Position numbers and translations under genes: made by a program
Notes under the pieces: generated by a model
What the model was told of the DNA's origin: nothing
What the model saw: only the letters and a program-made list of their open reading frames with translations
Database searches by the model: none
Part shown: in pieces, positions 26,720-35,317 of the stretch
Layout of the letters: the number at the start of each line of letters is the position of its first letter
Position numbering within the stretch: the stretch's first letter is position 1
Assembly: GCF_018861755.1 (NCBI RefSeq)
Contig: NZ_JAHLEF010000023.1
Coordinates: 1-64,000 of the forward strand
Reading direction: 5' to 3'
DNA from: Clostridium sp. CF012
GTDB lineage: Bacteria > Bacillota > Clostridia > Clostridiales > Clostridiaceae
Length of the DNA stretch: 64,000 bases

Positions 26720-28048
26720 ATGAAGAATTTTCAAGAAATATATAAAAATAAGGTAAGAACCATTTCGGAAGCATTAAAGTTGATTCAAGATGAAGATTTT
26801 ATTATAGTGGCACAAGCAGCATCAGAACCAAAGGTGCTATTACAGAATTTGCATACAATTAAAGACAATGGGGTAAAAGGAGTAGAGGTACAAAATTGTT
26901 TGCCACTTGGACAGTATGAATTCATAAATGAACCAAAATATAAAGAGGCAGTTTTCACAAATGGGTGGTTTTTTACAGCATCGTTAAGAAAAGGGCAAAA
27001 AAATAAAAATGTATCTTTTACACCACAAAATGCCCGATTTGCTTTATTAAAAAGATTGTATCGAATTGAAGATAGAAGGAAAATTCTTTTTGCCACCTGT
27101 TCACCTATGGACAAACATGGATATCTTTCGCTTTCTTTAAGTACAGTATATGAAAGAGAATTTATAGATGCGGGCGCTATAGTAATTTGTGAAGTGAACC
27201 CAAACTATCCAAGGACTTTTGGGGATAACAGGGTTCGTATTGATGAAATTACTGCTATCGTAGAGACAGATTATGAAGTTCCTGAAATTGGATTGGTACC
27301 GTATACAGAGGTAGACGAAAAGATAGGAAAGAATATTGCACAGCTTGTAGAAGATGGATCTACTATCCAGCTTGGTATAGGTAAAATTCCAAATGCAGTA
27401 GCAGTAGAATTAAAACATAAAAAACATTTGGGTATACACACAGAAATGATCACAGAAAGTATGGTGGATTTAATAGAATGTGGGGCAGTGGATAATTCCA
27501 TGAAAACCTTATATAAAGGATTAACTGTTGGTTCTTTTGCTTTTGGATCAAAAAAACTTTATGAATACTTAGATAACAATACAAGCGTATTATTTAAAGC
27601 AGCTTCTTTTACAAATGATCCCTATGTATTAGGGCAAAATTATAAAATGGTTTCTATTAATACTACTTTAGAAGTGGATTTGACGGGGCAATGTGCTTCC
27701 GAATCCATAGGAAGCACTCAGTATACGGGAACTGGTGGACAAGCGGAAACTGCAATTGGTGCACAAATGTCCAAGGACGGAAAATCAATTCTTGCCATGC
27801 ATTCTACTGCGGAAATAACCAATGAAAGTGGAGAAAGAGAAGTTATTTCTAAAGTGGTTCCATTCTTGAAAATAGGATCTATAGTCAGTCTTTCAAGAAA
27901 TGATGTGGATTATGTGGTTACAGAATATGGAGTGGCATGGCTAAGAGGAGCCACTGTAAAAGATAGAGTAGAACAATTAATTGCAATTGCACATCCGGAT
28001 TTTAGAAATAAGCTTAGAAAAGAAGCAAAAGAGAATTGCATTTGGTAA
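26720..28048 (+). CDS. acetyl-CoA hydrolase/transferase-family CoA-transferase (Cat type)
   Basis: The 442-aa protein belongs to the single-chain CoA-transferase family that includes butyryl-CoA:acetate and 4-hydroxybutyrate CoA-transferases. Conserved segments are IQLGIGKIPNAVAVEL, LGIHTEMITESMVDLIE (the family active-site region), STQYTGTGGQAE and YVVTEYGVAWLRGATVKDR. I chose ATG 26720 because GAGGAGG precedes it; an in-frame GTG at 26666 overlaps the dyad and lacks an RBS. Having two unrelated CoA-transferases in one operon suggests CoA recycling between a substrate acid and its product. Confidence 0.88.
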   Translation: MKNFQEIYKNKVRTISEALKLIQDEDFIIVAQAASEPKVLLQNLHTIKDNGVKGVEVQNCLPLGQYEFINEPKYKEAVFTNGWFFTASLRKGQKNKNVSFTPQNARFALLKRLYRIEDRRKILFATCSPMDKHGYLSLSLSTVYEREFIDAGAIVICEVNPNYPRTFGDNRVRIDEITAIVETDYEVPEIGLVPYTEVDEKIGKNIAQLVEDGSTIQLGIGKIPNAVAVELKHKKHLGIHTEMITESMVDLIECGAVDNSMKTLYKGLTVGSFAFGSKKLYEYLDNNTSVLFKAASFTNDPYVLGQNYKMVSINTTLEVDLTGQCASESIGSTQYTGTGGQAETAIGAQMSKDGKSILAMHSTAEITNESGEREVISKVVPFLKIGSIVSLSRNDVDYVVTEYGVAWLRGATVKDRVEQLIAIAHPDFRNKLRKEAKENCIW

Positions 28049-28134
28049 AAAGTATGTTCGTGGTGGTCTTTTTTATATGGATCACCACAATTACTGTATT
28101 ATTTATATATTAAAAAAAATGGGGGTATAGGCGT

Positions 28135-29421
28135 ATGGAAAGTAGAAATAAAGGAAAAATATTTTATGGTTGGTGGATTGTATTTGTTGCATTTCTTTCA
28201 GTAGGAATTACTTATGGTACAAAGGGTGCCTATGGGGTCATTCAGTTATCCATGTTAACAGAATTGGGATGGACAAGAGCCCAAGTGGCAGGTGCATTAT
28301 CTGCAAATATGTTTGTTTATGCAATGGTGGTTCCTTTTGCAGGTAAGCTTATGGATAAAATAGGTGTGAAAAAAGTATTAATTATAGGATCTGTTTTGAC
28401 AGGCTGCGCGTATTTTTTATTGACAATAGTAAGCAGTCCTCTTCAATTTTATATGTGTTATGGTGTATTGCTTGGAGTTGCAGGAACTTGTATGGGAATG
28501 GTTCCGGGTCCTACATCTGTAAGTAGATGGTTTGTTAAAAAGCGTGGAAGAGCACTTGCTATAACGCTTTTAGCTACACCTATTGGAAGTGTAATATTTA
28601 CTATGCTGGCAAAGAATTGGTTAAACAGCATAGGTTGGAGGGGAACTTTCCGAGTTATGGCTATATTGTCTTGGGTAGTTGTAATTCTTCCTGCATTATT
28701 CCTCATGCGTAACACTCCAGAAGAAATGGGATTGAATCCAGATGGAGAGGAAAAAGTAGAAAATAAAGAATCAGATAGTACAAAACCCACTGTTAATCAA
28801 GAAGGTGAAGAATGGACTTTAAATAAATTATTAAAGTCGCCAAAAGCTTGGGGCTTATTTATAGCTTATTTCTTTATGGCTGGTAATGGCTGGGCGCAAA
28901 CGGTACATCAAGTTCCTCATTTAATTGCAAATGGGATTAGCAAGAATCAAGCAATAAATGCATTGGCTTTTACTATGATTTTCAATATCGCATCCACCTT
29001 GATCTGGCCAACAATTTCCGATTTTATAGAACGAAAAAAAGCATTACTTATTGCCCTTGTGCTTCAAGTTGTGGGGACCATTGTTCTTATAAATGCAAAA
29101 TCAACAGCCACTATGTATTTGTTTATAATTATTTCAGGAATTTCTTATACTGGATGTTATGCCTTATTTAGTGCTTTAGCCGCAGATTTATTTGGCAGAA
29201 AAAGCTTAGGTACTGTAAGTGGTACAATGGCAACATTTGGTTCATTAGGGGCCGCTGTAGCCATCTATCTTGGCGGATATGCTTATGATATGACAAATAG
29301 TTATTCTGTTTTATGGTATGGAGCGATTATAGGTTTAATTTTGTCAATTACATGTATTATATACCTTGGAAGAATGATGAAAACGGAAAATAAGCAGCTA
29401 GAAAATAAAGTGAATATTTAG
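28135..29421 (+). CDS. MFS transporter, oxalate/formate-antiporter-like
   Basis: The 428-aa transporter has twelve hydrophobic segments. An aromatic start (GWWIVFVAFLSVGITYG) and KLMDKIGVKK in the 2-3 loop are followed by a charged central loop (about 200-230). The overall pattern is that of monocarboxylate/oxalate-formate type MFS carriers. Its place inside a CoA-transferase operon suggests it imports the carboxylic acid or exports the product. A hairpin with GTGGTGGTC and GATCACCAC precedes it at about 28060-28088. Confidence 0.8.
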   Translation: MESRNKGKIFYGWWIVFVAFLSVGITYGTKGAYGVIQLSMLTELGWTRAQVAGALSANMFVYAMVVPFAGKLMDKIGVKKVLIIGSVLTGCAYFLLTIVSSPLQFYMCYGVLLGVAGTCMGMVPGPTSVSRWFVKKRGRALAITLLATPIGSVIFTMLAKNWLNSIGWRGTFRVMAILSWVVVILPALFLMRNTPEEMGLNPDGEEKVENKESDSTKPTVNQEGEEWTLNKLLKSPKAWGLFIAYFFMAGNGWAQTVHQVPHLIANGISKNQAINALAFTMIFNIASTLIWPTISDFIERKKALLIALVLQVVGTIVLINAKSTATMYLFIIISGISYTGCYALFSALAADLFGRKSLGTVSGTMATFGSLGAAVAIYLGGYAYDMTNSYSVLWYGAIIGLILSITCIIYLGRMMKTENKQLENKVNI

Positions 29422-29484
29422 AATTGAAAAAGTATTTTGCTCTATTTTTGAAGGTAGGGTATACTTGTACAAAGGGTGATGAAG

Positions 29485-30870
29485 ATGTCAAGTTTTATAG
29501 ATACAAAAGAATTTATACAGTTTTGCCATGAAGCTTTCGATAAGGTTCCTATTGCGGTAGATTTCTTAGATAAAGAAGGTAGGATCATATATATAAACAA
29601 AACTTTTTCGGAATTTCTTCAAATTCCTGTGGAGAAAATTATAAATAAACTGATTACGGATGTGGATTATACTTCAAAGTTTCTAAAGTCATTAAGTGAG
29701 AAAAAGGCAGATATTGCGATGCGCCATAAGTTTGCAAATGGTAAAGAAGCCATTGTACACAGAATTCCATTGCTTAATAATAATGGTGAGTTAATTGGTG
29801 GACTAGGCATGGTTTTATTTGAAGAGATTCAACAAATGAAAGAAGTACTGGATAAGTGTGAATTACTTGATAAACAATTAAAATTATATAAAAATGAAAT
29901 CGCAAAATTCAATACTACAAGATATAACCTTAGTGATATAATAGGTTCTTCATCTTCTATTAATGAGTGCAAAAATCAAATTAAGAAATTTGCAAAGGTG
30001 AACATGAATGTCCTGATTACTGGAGAAAGTGGAGTGGGAAAAGAACTTGTTGCGCATTCTCTGCACAATGAAAGTAACCGAAAGGACAAACTTTTTGTAA
30101 GTATAAATTGTTCGGCTATACCTGAAAATTTGCTAGAAGCTGAACTTTTTGGATATGAAGATGGAGCATTTACTGGAGCAAAAAAAGGTGGAAATATAGG
30201 AAAATTTGAAATTGCACAAGGCGGCACTATTTTTTTAGATGAAATAGGCGATATGCCATATTATATGCAAGCTAAATTGCTAAGGGTTCTGCAAGAAAAG
30301 GAAATTGTAAAGGTAGGAGGGAAAAGACCAATTGCAGTGGATACAACGGTGGTATGCGCATCTAATAAGGATCTTCCTGCCTTAATTGGAGAAGGCACTT
30401 TTAGAGAGGACTTGTATTATAGACTTAATGTTCTTACCGTGGATATTCCTCCTTTAAGGAGTCGAATTGAAGACATTCCTGTTTTGGTAGAAACCTTTCT
30501 CAGTACTTTTTATAAGGAAAATGGATTATATAGAAAAATTCCAAACAATATAATGCAGCTCCTCATGGGATATACTTGGCCTGGGAATGTTAGAGAACTT
30601 AAAAATGTCATAGACAAAATGTGTGTGAATTCAGAAGAGACAAATATAACCATACAGGATTTTCCTAAATACATTATAAATCATTCTTTGAGAAGCAATG
30701 TAGAGAGAAAGGATGAAGGATTACACGAATTCATGCAATCAATAGAAAAAGAAATCATAAAAAATGTACTAGAAGAATGTAAATATAACAAAAGCCTTGT
30801 TGCTAAGAGGTTGAAAATTCCAAGAATTACTTTGTATAGAAAAATAAAAGAATATCACTTAGAAGAATAA
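29485..30870 (+). CDS. sigma-54-dependent activator with PAS sensor
   Basis: The protein is about 461 aa. An N-terminal PAS domain (FDKVPIAVDFLDKEGRIIYINKTF) is followed by the AAA+ domain with Walker A GESGVGKE, the sigma-54 contact loop GAFTGA, Walker B IFLDEIGDM and the sensor region FREDLYYRLNVL. A Fis-type HTH (LVAKRLKIPRITLYRKI) closes it. ATG 29485 is best placed relative to the purine-rich AAAGGG. It has no receiver domain, so the PAS probably senses a ligand directly. It is the natural activator of the -24/-12 promoter at 23801. Confidence 0.93.
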   Translation: MSSFIDTKEFIQFCHEAFDKVPIAVDFLDKEGRIIYINKTFSEFLQIPVEKIINKLITDVDYTSKFLKSLSEKKADIAMRHKFANGKEAIVHRIPLLNNNGELIGGLGMVLFEEIQQMKEVLDKCELLDKQLKLYKNEIAKFNTTRYNLSDIIGSSSSINECKNQIKKFAKVNMNVLITGESGVGKELVAHSLHNESNRKDKLFVSINCSAIPENLLEAELFGYEDGAFTGAKKGGNIGKFEIAQGGTIFLDEIGDMPYYMQAKLLRVLQEKEIVKVGGKRPIAVDTTVVCASNKDLPALIGEGTFREDLYYRLNVLTVDIPPLRSRIEDIPVLVETFLSTFYKENGLYRKIPNNIMQLLMGYTWPGNVRELKNVIDKMCVNSEETNITIQDFPKYIINHSLRSNVERKDEGLHEFMQSIEKEIIKNVLEECKYNKSLVAKRLKIPRITLYRKIKEYHLEE

Positions 30871-30886
30871 GTTATAGTAAAACATT

Positions 30887-30940
30887 AATAAGCCTACACT
30901 CCTTTAAAAATATTATTTTAAGGGAGTGTAGGCTTATTTT
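30887..30940. terminator. long bidirectional terminator
   Basis: AATAAGCCTACACTCC (from 30887) pairs perfectly with GGAGTGTAGGCTTATT (to about 30938) and is followed by Ts. It separates the activator gene from the convergent peptidase gene. Confidence 0.9.
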
Positions 30941-30972
30941 ATTTTAGTGAGAGTCATCTCACGCTGTGATAA

Positions 30973-31854
30973 TTAGTCGTTTTTATTCAACCACTTATTA
31001 AGCACATCTATATATTTCTCATTCTCTTCTACGAAGGGCATATGTCGGCTAAATTCAAATAATTCCCATTCTGAATTCGGGATCTTGTCATACATTGTTT
31101 TTGCAATAAGTGGTGAGCAAAGATCAAGCAAACCGCTGATGATTAAACTAGGTTCTTTAATATCTTCAATCTCTTTCATGAAATCAAAGTTTTTTAAGCT
31201 GCCAGATGGGCTGAATTCATTTTGACCCCATGCAGTTACGTAAGCTTCTGTTCCAGAAACCTTTGGACGGCTTAAGCATTTTGGTGAATCTGGTCCTAAT
31301 AGGCCTGCGCAGTGACGAAGCATGAATTCTGCTTCTGCTTCCTTATATTCTTTTGATGAATAATCTCCGGATTTTTCTGCTTTTGCAATGGCATCTTGCA
31401 TTTCTCGCGGAAGATATGCAACTCTTCTACGCTGTTCCTTTTCCCATATTGTGGCAGATGGTAAAGTACTGGATAAGATGTAGCTCTTGATTCCTTCTGG
31501 TTTGTATTCGCAAGCATATTGAATTGCCTGCATCCCGCCCCAAGATTGTCCCAATAAGTGAATTTCGTCTAGGCCTAAGTGTTTACGTAACTGGATTAAT
31601 TCTTCTATCCATGTCTTTGCACACCATAAGTCAGGACGGGAAGGTGTTGCGGACAATCCGCATCCCAATTGGTCATACATAATAACCGCACGTCCATCTT
31701 CCGCAACTTTATCAAGTACTTCAAAATAATTATGTGTAGAACCCGGGCCACCATGTAATAAAACCAATGGTTTTTTATTTCCTGTGCATTCACCTACTAT
31801 ACGATAGTAAGTCTTATATTCTAGATATGGAATATAGCCTTCTGTAATCTTCAT
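30973..31854 (-). CDS. proline iminopeptidase-type alpha/beta hydrolase
   Basis: The 293-aa S33-family peptidase has the oxyanion motif HGGPGSTHNYF, nucleophile elbow GQSWGGM, an Asp region SGLLDLCSP and a C-terminal catalytic His in FSRHMPF. It probably releases N-terminal proline or other residues from short peptides in the cytosol. On the minus strand AAGGAG precedes the ATG at 31854, which I prefer over an upstream in-frame codon at 31890. It is monocistronic. Confidence 0.88.
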   Translation of the reverse strand: MKITEGYIPYLEYKTYYRIVGECTGNKKPLVLLHGGPGSTHNYFEVLDKVAEDGRAVIMYDQLGCGLSATPSRPDLWCAKTWIEELIQLRKHLGLDEIHLLGQSWGGMQAIQYACEYKPEGIKSYILSSTLPSATIWEKEQRRRVAYLPREMQDAIAKAEKSGDYSSKEYKEAEAEFMLRHCAGLLGPDSPKCLSRPKVSGTEAYVTAWGQNEFSPSGSLKNFDFMKEIEDIKEPSLIISGLLDLCSPLIAKTMYDKIPNSEWELFEFSRHMPFVEENEKYIDVLNKWLNKND

Positions 31855-31937
31855 AATCAATCTCCTTATGTCTATTTTTATTAGTAACAATAATTACATC
31901 TTTTGTACATTTATTCGATACTTCAGAGCCGCCTTCA

Positions 31938-32040
31938 GTTATTCTTCGTCTTTTTCTACAAATTCAGATAAGATTTCAACTCCGCCCTGAGTATCATTGT
32001 ACCATACAATTTCTACAAAAGGACCCTATTCTTGTACATA
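31938..32040 (-). pseudogene. short C-terminal coding remnant, unknown
   Basis: The minus strand reads GPFVEIVWYNDTQGGVEILS, then EFVEKDEE and a stop. It is protein-like but has no start, and it is not part of the downstream peptidase gene. I do not recognise the family. Confidence 0.3.
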
Positions 32041-32054
32041 TGTTTTGCTAATAA

Positions 32055-32360
32055 ACAATACTAATGAAGAAGTTTTTAGAAAAAATAATCAGAACTGTGC
32101 AAATCCATGGGAAGTAATTAGAGCAGCCTTTGGTACAGATGTTATCCGTATCGATAAAAAATGCTTGCGGAATTAAACCCAAAATAACGAGCACAGGTTT
32201 TTTCAGTGATGCCTCAATTTTTTTAAAAGAGTACAATATTCCTACTATATTGTTTGGACCATCAGAAAGTAGCGAGGCACATAAACCAAATGAAAAATTA
32301 TCTCTAGAGAAATACTTTAAATCTTTGGAATGCTATTATGATTTTTTAAGAAAACAGTAA
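32055..32360 (+). pseudogene. M20 peptidase C-terminal remnant
   Basis: The segment ITSTGFFSDASIFLKEYNIP, with TILFGPSESSEAHKPNEKLS after it, is the conserved C-terminal metal-site and dimer region of M20 (ArgE/DapE/CPG2) peptidases. An upstream piece in another frame (NPWEVIRAAFGTDVIRI) precedes it. The N-terminal two thirds are gone and the frame is broken near 32165. Confidence 0.7.
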
Positions 32361-32377
32361 ACATAAAAGTATTACAA

Positions 32378-32411
<34 letters not shown>

Positions 32412-32443
32412 TCTTTGTGCTTATAAGGAGTAAGGAGAAGTAT

Positions 32444-32884
32444 ATGAAAATACTAAATTTTGGATCTTTAAATTTGGATTTTGTTTATACGGTGGATCAC
32501 TTTGTACGCCCTGGAGAAACTATGTCGTCACAATCACAACAGACTTTCTGCGGTGGTAAAGGGTTAAATCAATCTATTGCACTGGCAAGATCAGGGGTAA
32601 ATTTATATCATGCAGGAGCTGTGGTAAAATCTGATGGTAATCTATTAATCGAAGTTCTTGAAAAGAACAATGTAAATATCGACTATATAAAACAAAATGA
32701 AAATGTTGCAACTGGGGATACCTTTACTGGTTTTTTTATTGGAAGCCTGGCACAAGGATATGATGCAAAAGAAGCTCTAAAGCTTGCATCTCTTGCTTCA
32801 GCAATTTCCGTTTCAAGAAAAGGTGCAGAAGACTCAATACCATACATAGAAGAGGTGAGATCCAGTACACTGAAGTTAAAATAA
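32444..32884 (+). pseudogene. rbsK: ribokinase with large in-frame internal deletion
   Basis: The product is 146 aa instead of about 300. The N-terminal part is a normal PfkB ribokinase start (NFGSLNLDFVYTVDHFVRPGET, then CGGKGLNQSIALARSG). After NIDYIKQNEN it jumps directly to ATGDTFTGFFIGSLAQG, the C-terminal anion-hole and catalytic Asp motif. About 150 residues of sugar and ATP fold are missing, yet the frame stays open. A good RBS (AAGGAG) remains. It is almost certainly not a kinase now. Confidence 0.75.
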
Positions 32885-33040
32885 AAGGTGTAAAGCAGTG
32901 TATATAGAAACAAGATCATTTCACTAGAAAAAACAAGATTGAAGTATTTTTAGAAAAAATATAGGAAAAGCTCGGAATTACAAATATATGTAATATTTCT
33001 GGGTTTTTCACCAGTTGAGTATGCCATTAATACGGCAGAT

Positions 33041-33115
33041 ACAAAGGGCGATAAGCAAGCATTTGACAATTTGGTAAGGTAACATTACCAAAATATTTAC
33101 AGTTATTGTGTTAGA
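33041..33115 (+). pseudogene. ECF sigma factor N-terminal remnant
   Basis: The frame reads KGDKQAFDNLVR-stop-HYQNIYSYCVRRTAI-stop. This is the region 2 start of an ECF-type sigma factor with a Gln codon turned into TAA. Nothing downstream remains; the duplicated MepB segment follows directly. Confidence 0.55.
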
Positions 33116-33122
33116 CGCACTG

Positions 33123-33704
33123 CTATTTAATGCGTAAAATACAATTTTGACTATAAAGCATTCTAGTGCGAACACAATCTATTGATGTATTTAACGGTAT
33201 ATCTAAAAAGTATTCTAGCTGCCATGCTTGAGTTTTTTGAGCCTGTGAACTCGTAGGTTTGTCCCAAGGCGGGTAAACGCGTATCGCACGTTTACCACCT
33301 TTTCCTTTATTGGACACTATACTCTTATCACATAAAACAGATTTTGGAAATATAAATTGACCAAAATTATTACCTTGGCGGGTACTAACAACAAATAAAT
33401 CCACTGGATCTGATATGTCATATGGTTGAATTGGTCCATCTCCAATTCGCTCCCATAAAGTTACAAATTGGCCTACCTTTGTAGGAGTAATTTTAGCAAC
33501 ACGAAATCTAATTAATAAGTCATTTAACTTAAATACATAAGCTCCATATTCAGTGTTTTGTACTTCTATTGCGGGGTTGGAGCATTGAAAATTGCTCCAA
33601 TCATAGACAAACTTTTTGGTTGCAAGAAGATCCTTATGAATTGTATCACAGGAATACCAATAATTCTCGTCAGATTCTGAAATAGTTTGATTTTTCTTAT
33701 TCAT
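33123..33704 (-). CDS. MepB-family protein, copy 2
   Basis: The 193-aa paralogue of 22404-22970 differs by about ten residues. Its C-terminus extends a few codons (ILRIK) because the duplication boundary falls at the end of the gene. All MepB-family blocks are intact and the same GGAGG precedes the ATG, so it may still be expressed. No efflux pump gene of the mepA kind is adjacent to either copy. Confidence 0.82.
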   Translation of the reverse strand: MNKKNQTISESDENYWYSCDTIHKDLLATKKFVYDWSNFQCSNPAIEVQNTEYGAYVFKLNDLLIRFRVAKITPTKVGQFVTLWERIGDGPIQPYDISDPVDLFVVSTRQGNNFGQFIFPKSVLCDKSIVSNKGKGGKRAIRVYPPWDKPTSSQAQKTQAWQLEYFLDIPLNTSIDCVRTRMLYSQNCILRIK

Positions 33705-34132
33705 CTATGAAAATCCTCCGTTTTATTTTTTTATTTTTTATGGCATCTATTGTTGAACTTTGGGTAGCTTTACGGTAAATGTTGTACCTTGGCGGATGTT
33801 ACTTTCTACTGTGATTTCTCCCTTGCTAAGCCCTACAATTCTTTTAATGATTGATAGCCCCTCTTATCCTTACATTATGATAGTTTATCAATTTATTGTA
33901 AATAGATTTTTTTTTCTAAATTTTAGTCTCAGTTTACATTAAGTTAATATTAGTAATATATGATGATAAACATAATAAGAGGAAGGAGTCTCAATCAAAT
34001 GCTGATTCTAAAAAACATTGTATGGGTTTGTGTTCCAAAGGTATAACTTGATTCCGCATGAGACTGGGTGCTTGTTATTATTAGTATGGTAGCTTACTTT
34101 ATGGCAGGCTTGATTCCTTCTATAATTGTAGT
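33141..34132. repeat. duplicated MepB segment, copy 2
   Basis: This is the direct repeat of 22407-23303 and is about 95 bp longer. The extra block at about 33950-34045 contains an RBS and a 15-codon ORF (MLILKNIVWVCVPKV). The right end stops inside the truncated N-terminal part of the zinc-ribbon gene. Confidence 0.9.
33738..33861 (-). pseudogene. histidine kinase C-terminal fragment, copy 2
   Basis: This is the counterpart of 23005-23128, encoding GLSKGEITVESNIRQGTTFT and the LPKVQQ tail. One C is missing from the C run at its upstream edge compared with copy 1. Confidence 0.7.
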
Positions 34133-34400
34133 ATTATTATTAATGTGATTTTAGCATAGTAGAATTATTTTAACAATACTAGAAGATGAAGTAGCAATAG
34201 CATGCGAAGAGGAGACAACTGATGATGAAGGCTCTATTTTTATTGAGAGTATCGTATATTTTATACTGAAAATCTGACATTGAAATATATCTTGATTTAC
34301 TTCATTTCTTATAATTGAAACTTATGATATATTTAGTGCATTAATAAATTATAATTTATAAACAGTCTGAATGCGATATAACCAGGAAGGAAGGCATAAG
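34133..34400. other. region without recognisable genes
   Basis: Short open stretches here show no RBS or family resemblance. It joins the duplicated segment to the alpha-glucoside locus. Confidence 0.5.
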
Positions 34401-35126
34401 ATGAAATTTGATATTTACAAAATTGCTGATAATTATAAATTGACGGAAATAGAGAGACAAGTGCTTGAATATATATTAAGAAATAGTGAGTCTGTATTAA
34501 ATAAAGGGGTAAGAGAAGTTGCTAATATTAATTATACTTCTGCAGCAACAGTAATTAAATTATCGAAAAAATTGGGATATACGGGCTATACTGATATGGT
34601 ATATCGTTTGAATTTTATAATAAAAAATCATGAAAAAAATCAAGAGCATACTTCTGATATTACTAGTTTTATATCTCATATCGATAAAGAAAAAATAGAG
34701 GCTTTTACGTCTATGCTTATCAAACATAGAAAGGATATAATTTTTATAACAGCTACTGGCTTTTCTGATCCAGTTGCAGATTTTTTTTGGAGAAAGATGT
34801 TAGTATTAGGATTTAAATGTATTAAAACAAATTCCTATGCTGTATATGATAATAATCAGATAGGTGGTGATTTAGTAATTGGAATATCTAAAAGTGGAGA
34901 GACTGAAAGCGTAACGAAAGTTATAGATTATGCAGTTGAAAATAAGTTAGATATTATTACGTTCACTGGAAAGCATATGGACCATATGTCTAAACAATCC
35001 AATCTCCATTTTTCTATATTGGATGATAAAGAATTAGATGACCGAAATATTACTGCTAATTATTTTTATGCTAGAGTGATGATTGTTATGGAATACCTAT
35101 TAGATAAAGCAATGAATAATCTATAA
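34401..35126 (+). CDS. RpiR-family regulator of alpha-glucoside use
   Basis: The 241-aa protein has an N-terminal HTH_6 domain (VREVANINYTSAATVIKLSKKLGYTGY) and a C-terminal SIS sugar-phosphate-binding domain (DIIFITATGFSDPVADFFWRK, then GISKSGETESV). AGGAAGG precedes the ATG at 34401. Its position ahead of a PTS permease and GH4 glucosidase matches GlvR-type control by a phosphorylated alpha-glucoside. Confidence 0.87.
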   Translation: MKFDIYKIADNYKLTEIERQVLEYILRNSESVLNKGVREVANINYTSAATVIKLSKKLGYTGYTDMVYRLNFIIKNHEKNQEHTSDITSFISHIDKEKIEAFTSMLIKHRKDIIFITATGFSDPVADFFWRKMLVLGFKCIKTNSYAVYDNNQIGGDLVIGISKSGETESVTKVIDYAVENKLDIITFTGKHMDHMSKQSNLHFSILDDKELDDRNITANYFYARVMIVMEYLLDKAMNNL

Positions 35127-35135
35127 CCTATCAAA

Positions 35136-35175
35136 AGGCTGTCTCAAAACTAGTTTTTGGGATAGTCTTCTTTTG
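35136..35175 (+). terminator. terminator after the RpiR gene
   Basis: AAGGCTGTCTCAAAAC pairs imperfectly with TTTTTGGGATAGTCTT, followed by a short T run. Confidence 0.7.
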
Positions 35176-35208
35176 TGAATGTAAACATATTCACTTTTTA
35201 GTAAACAT
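35175..35208. promoter_or_regulatory. candidate RpiR operator
   Basis: The dyad GTGAAT (35175-35180) and ATTCAC (35189-35194) encloses GTAAACAT (35181-35188), and GTAAACAT recurs at 35201-35208, exactly 20 bp on. Two sites two helical turns apart ahead of the PTS gene suggest cooperative regulator binding. Confidence 0.4.
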
Positions 35209-35317
35209 GTTATTGAATTGGCCAAAACTATTAACAATATTTATTAATCATGCTATCCTATGTCTAAGTAATTACGAAAGAAAAATTTTACAAGATAGTG
35301 AAGGGGGATATAGTTAA

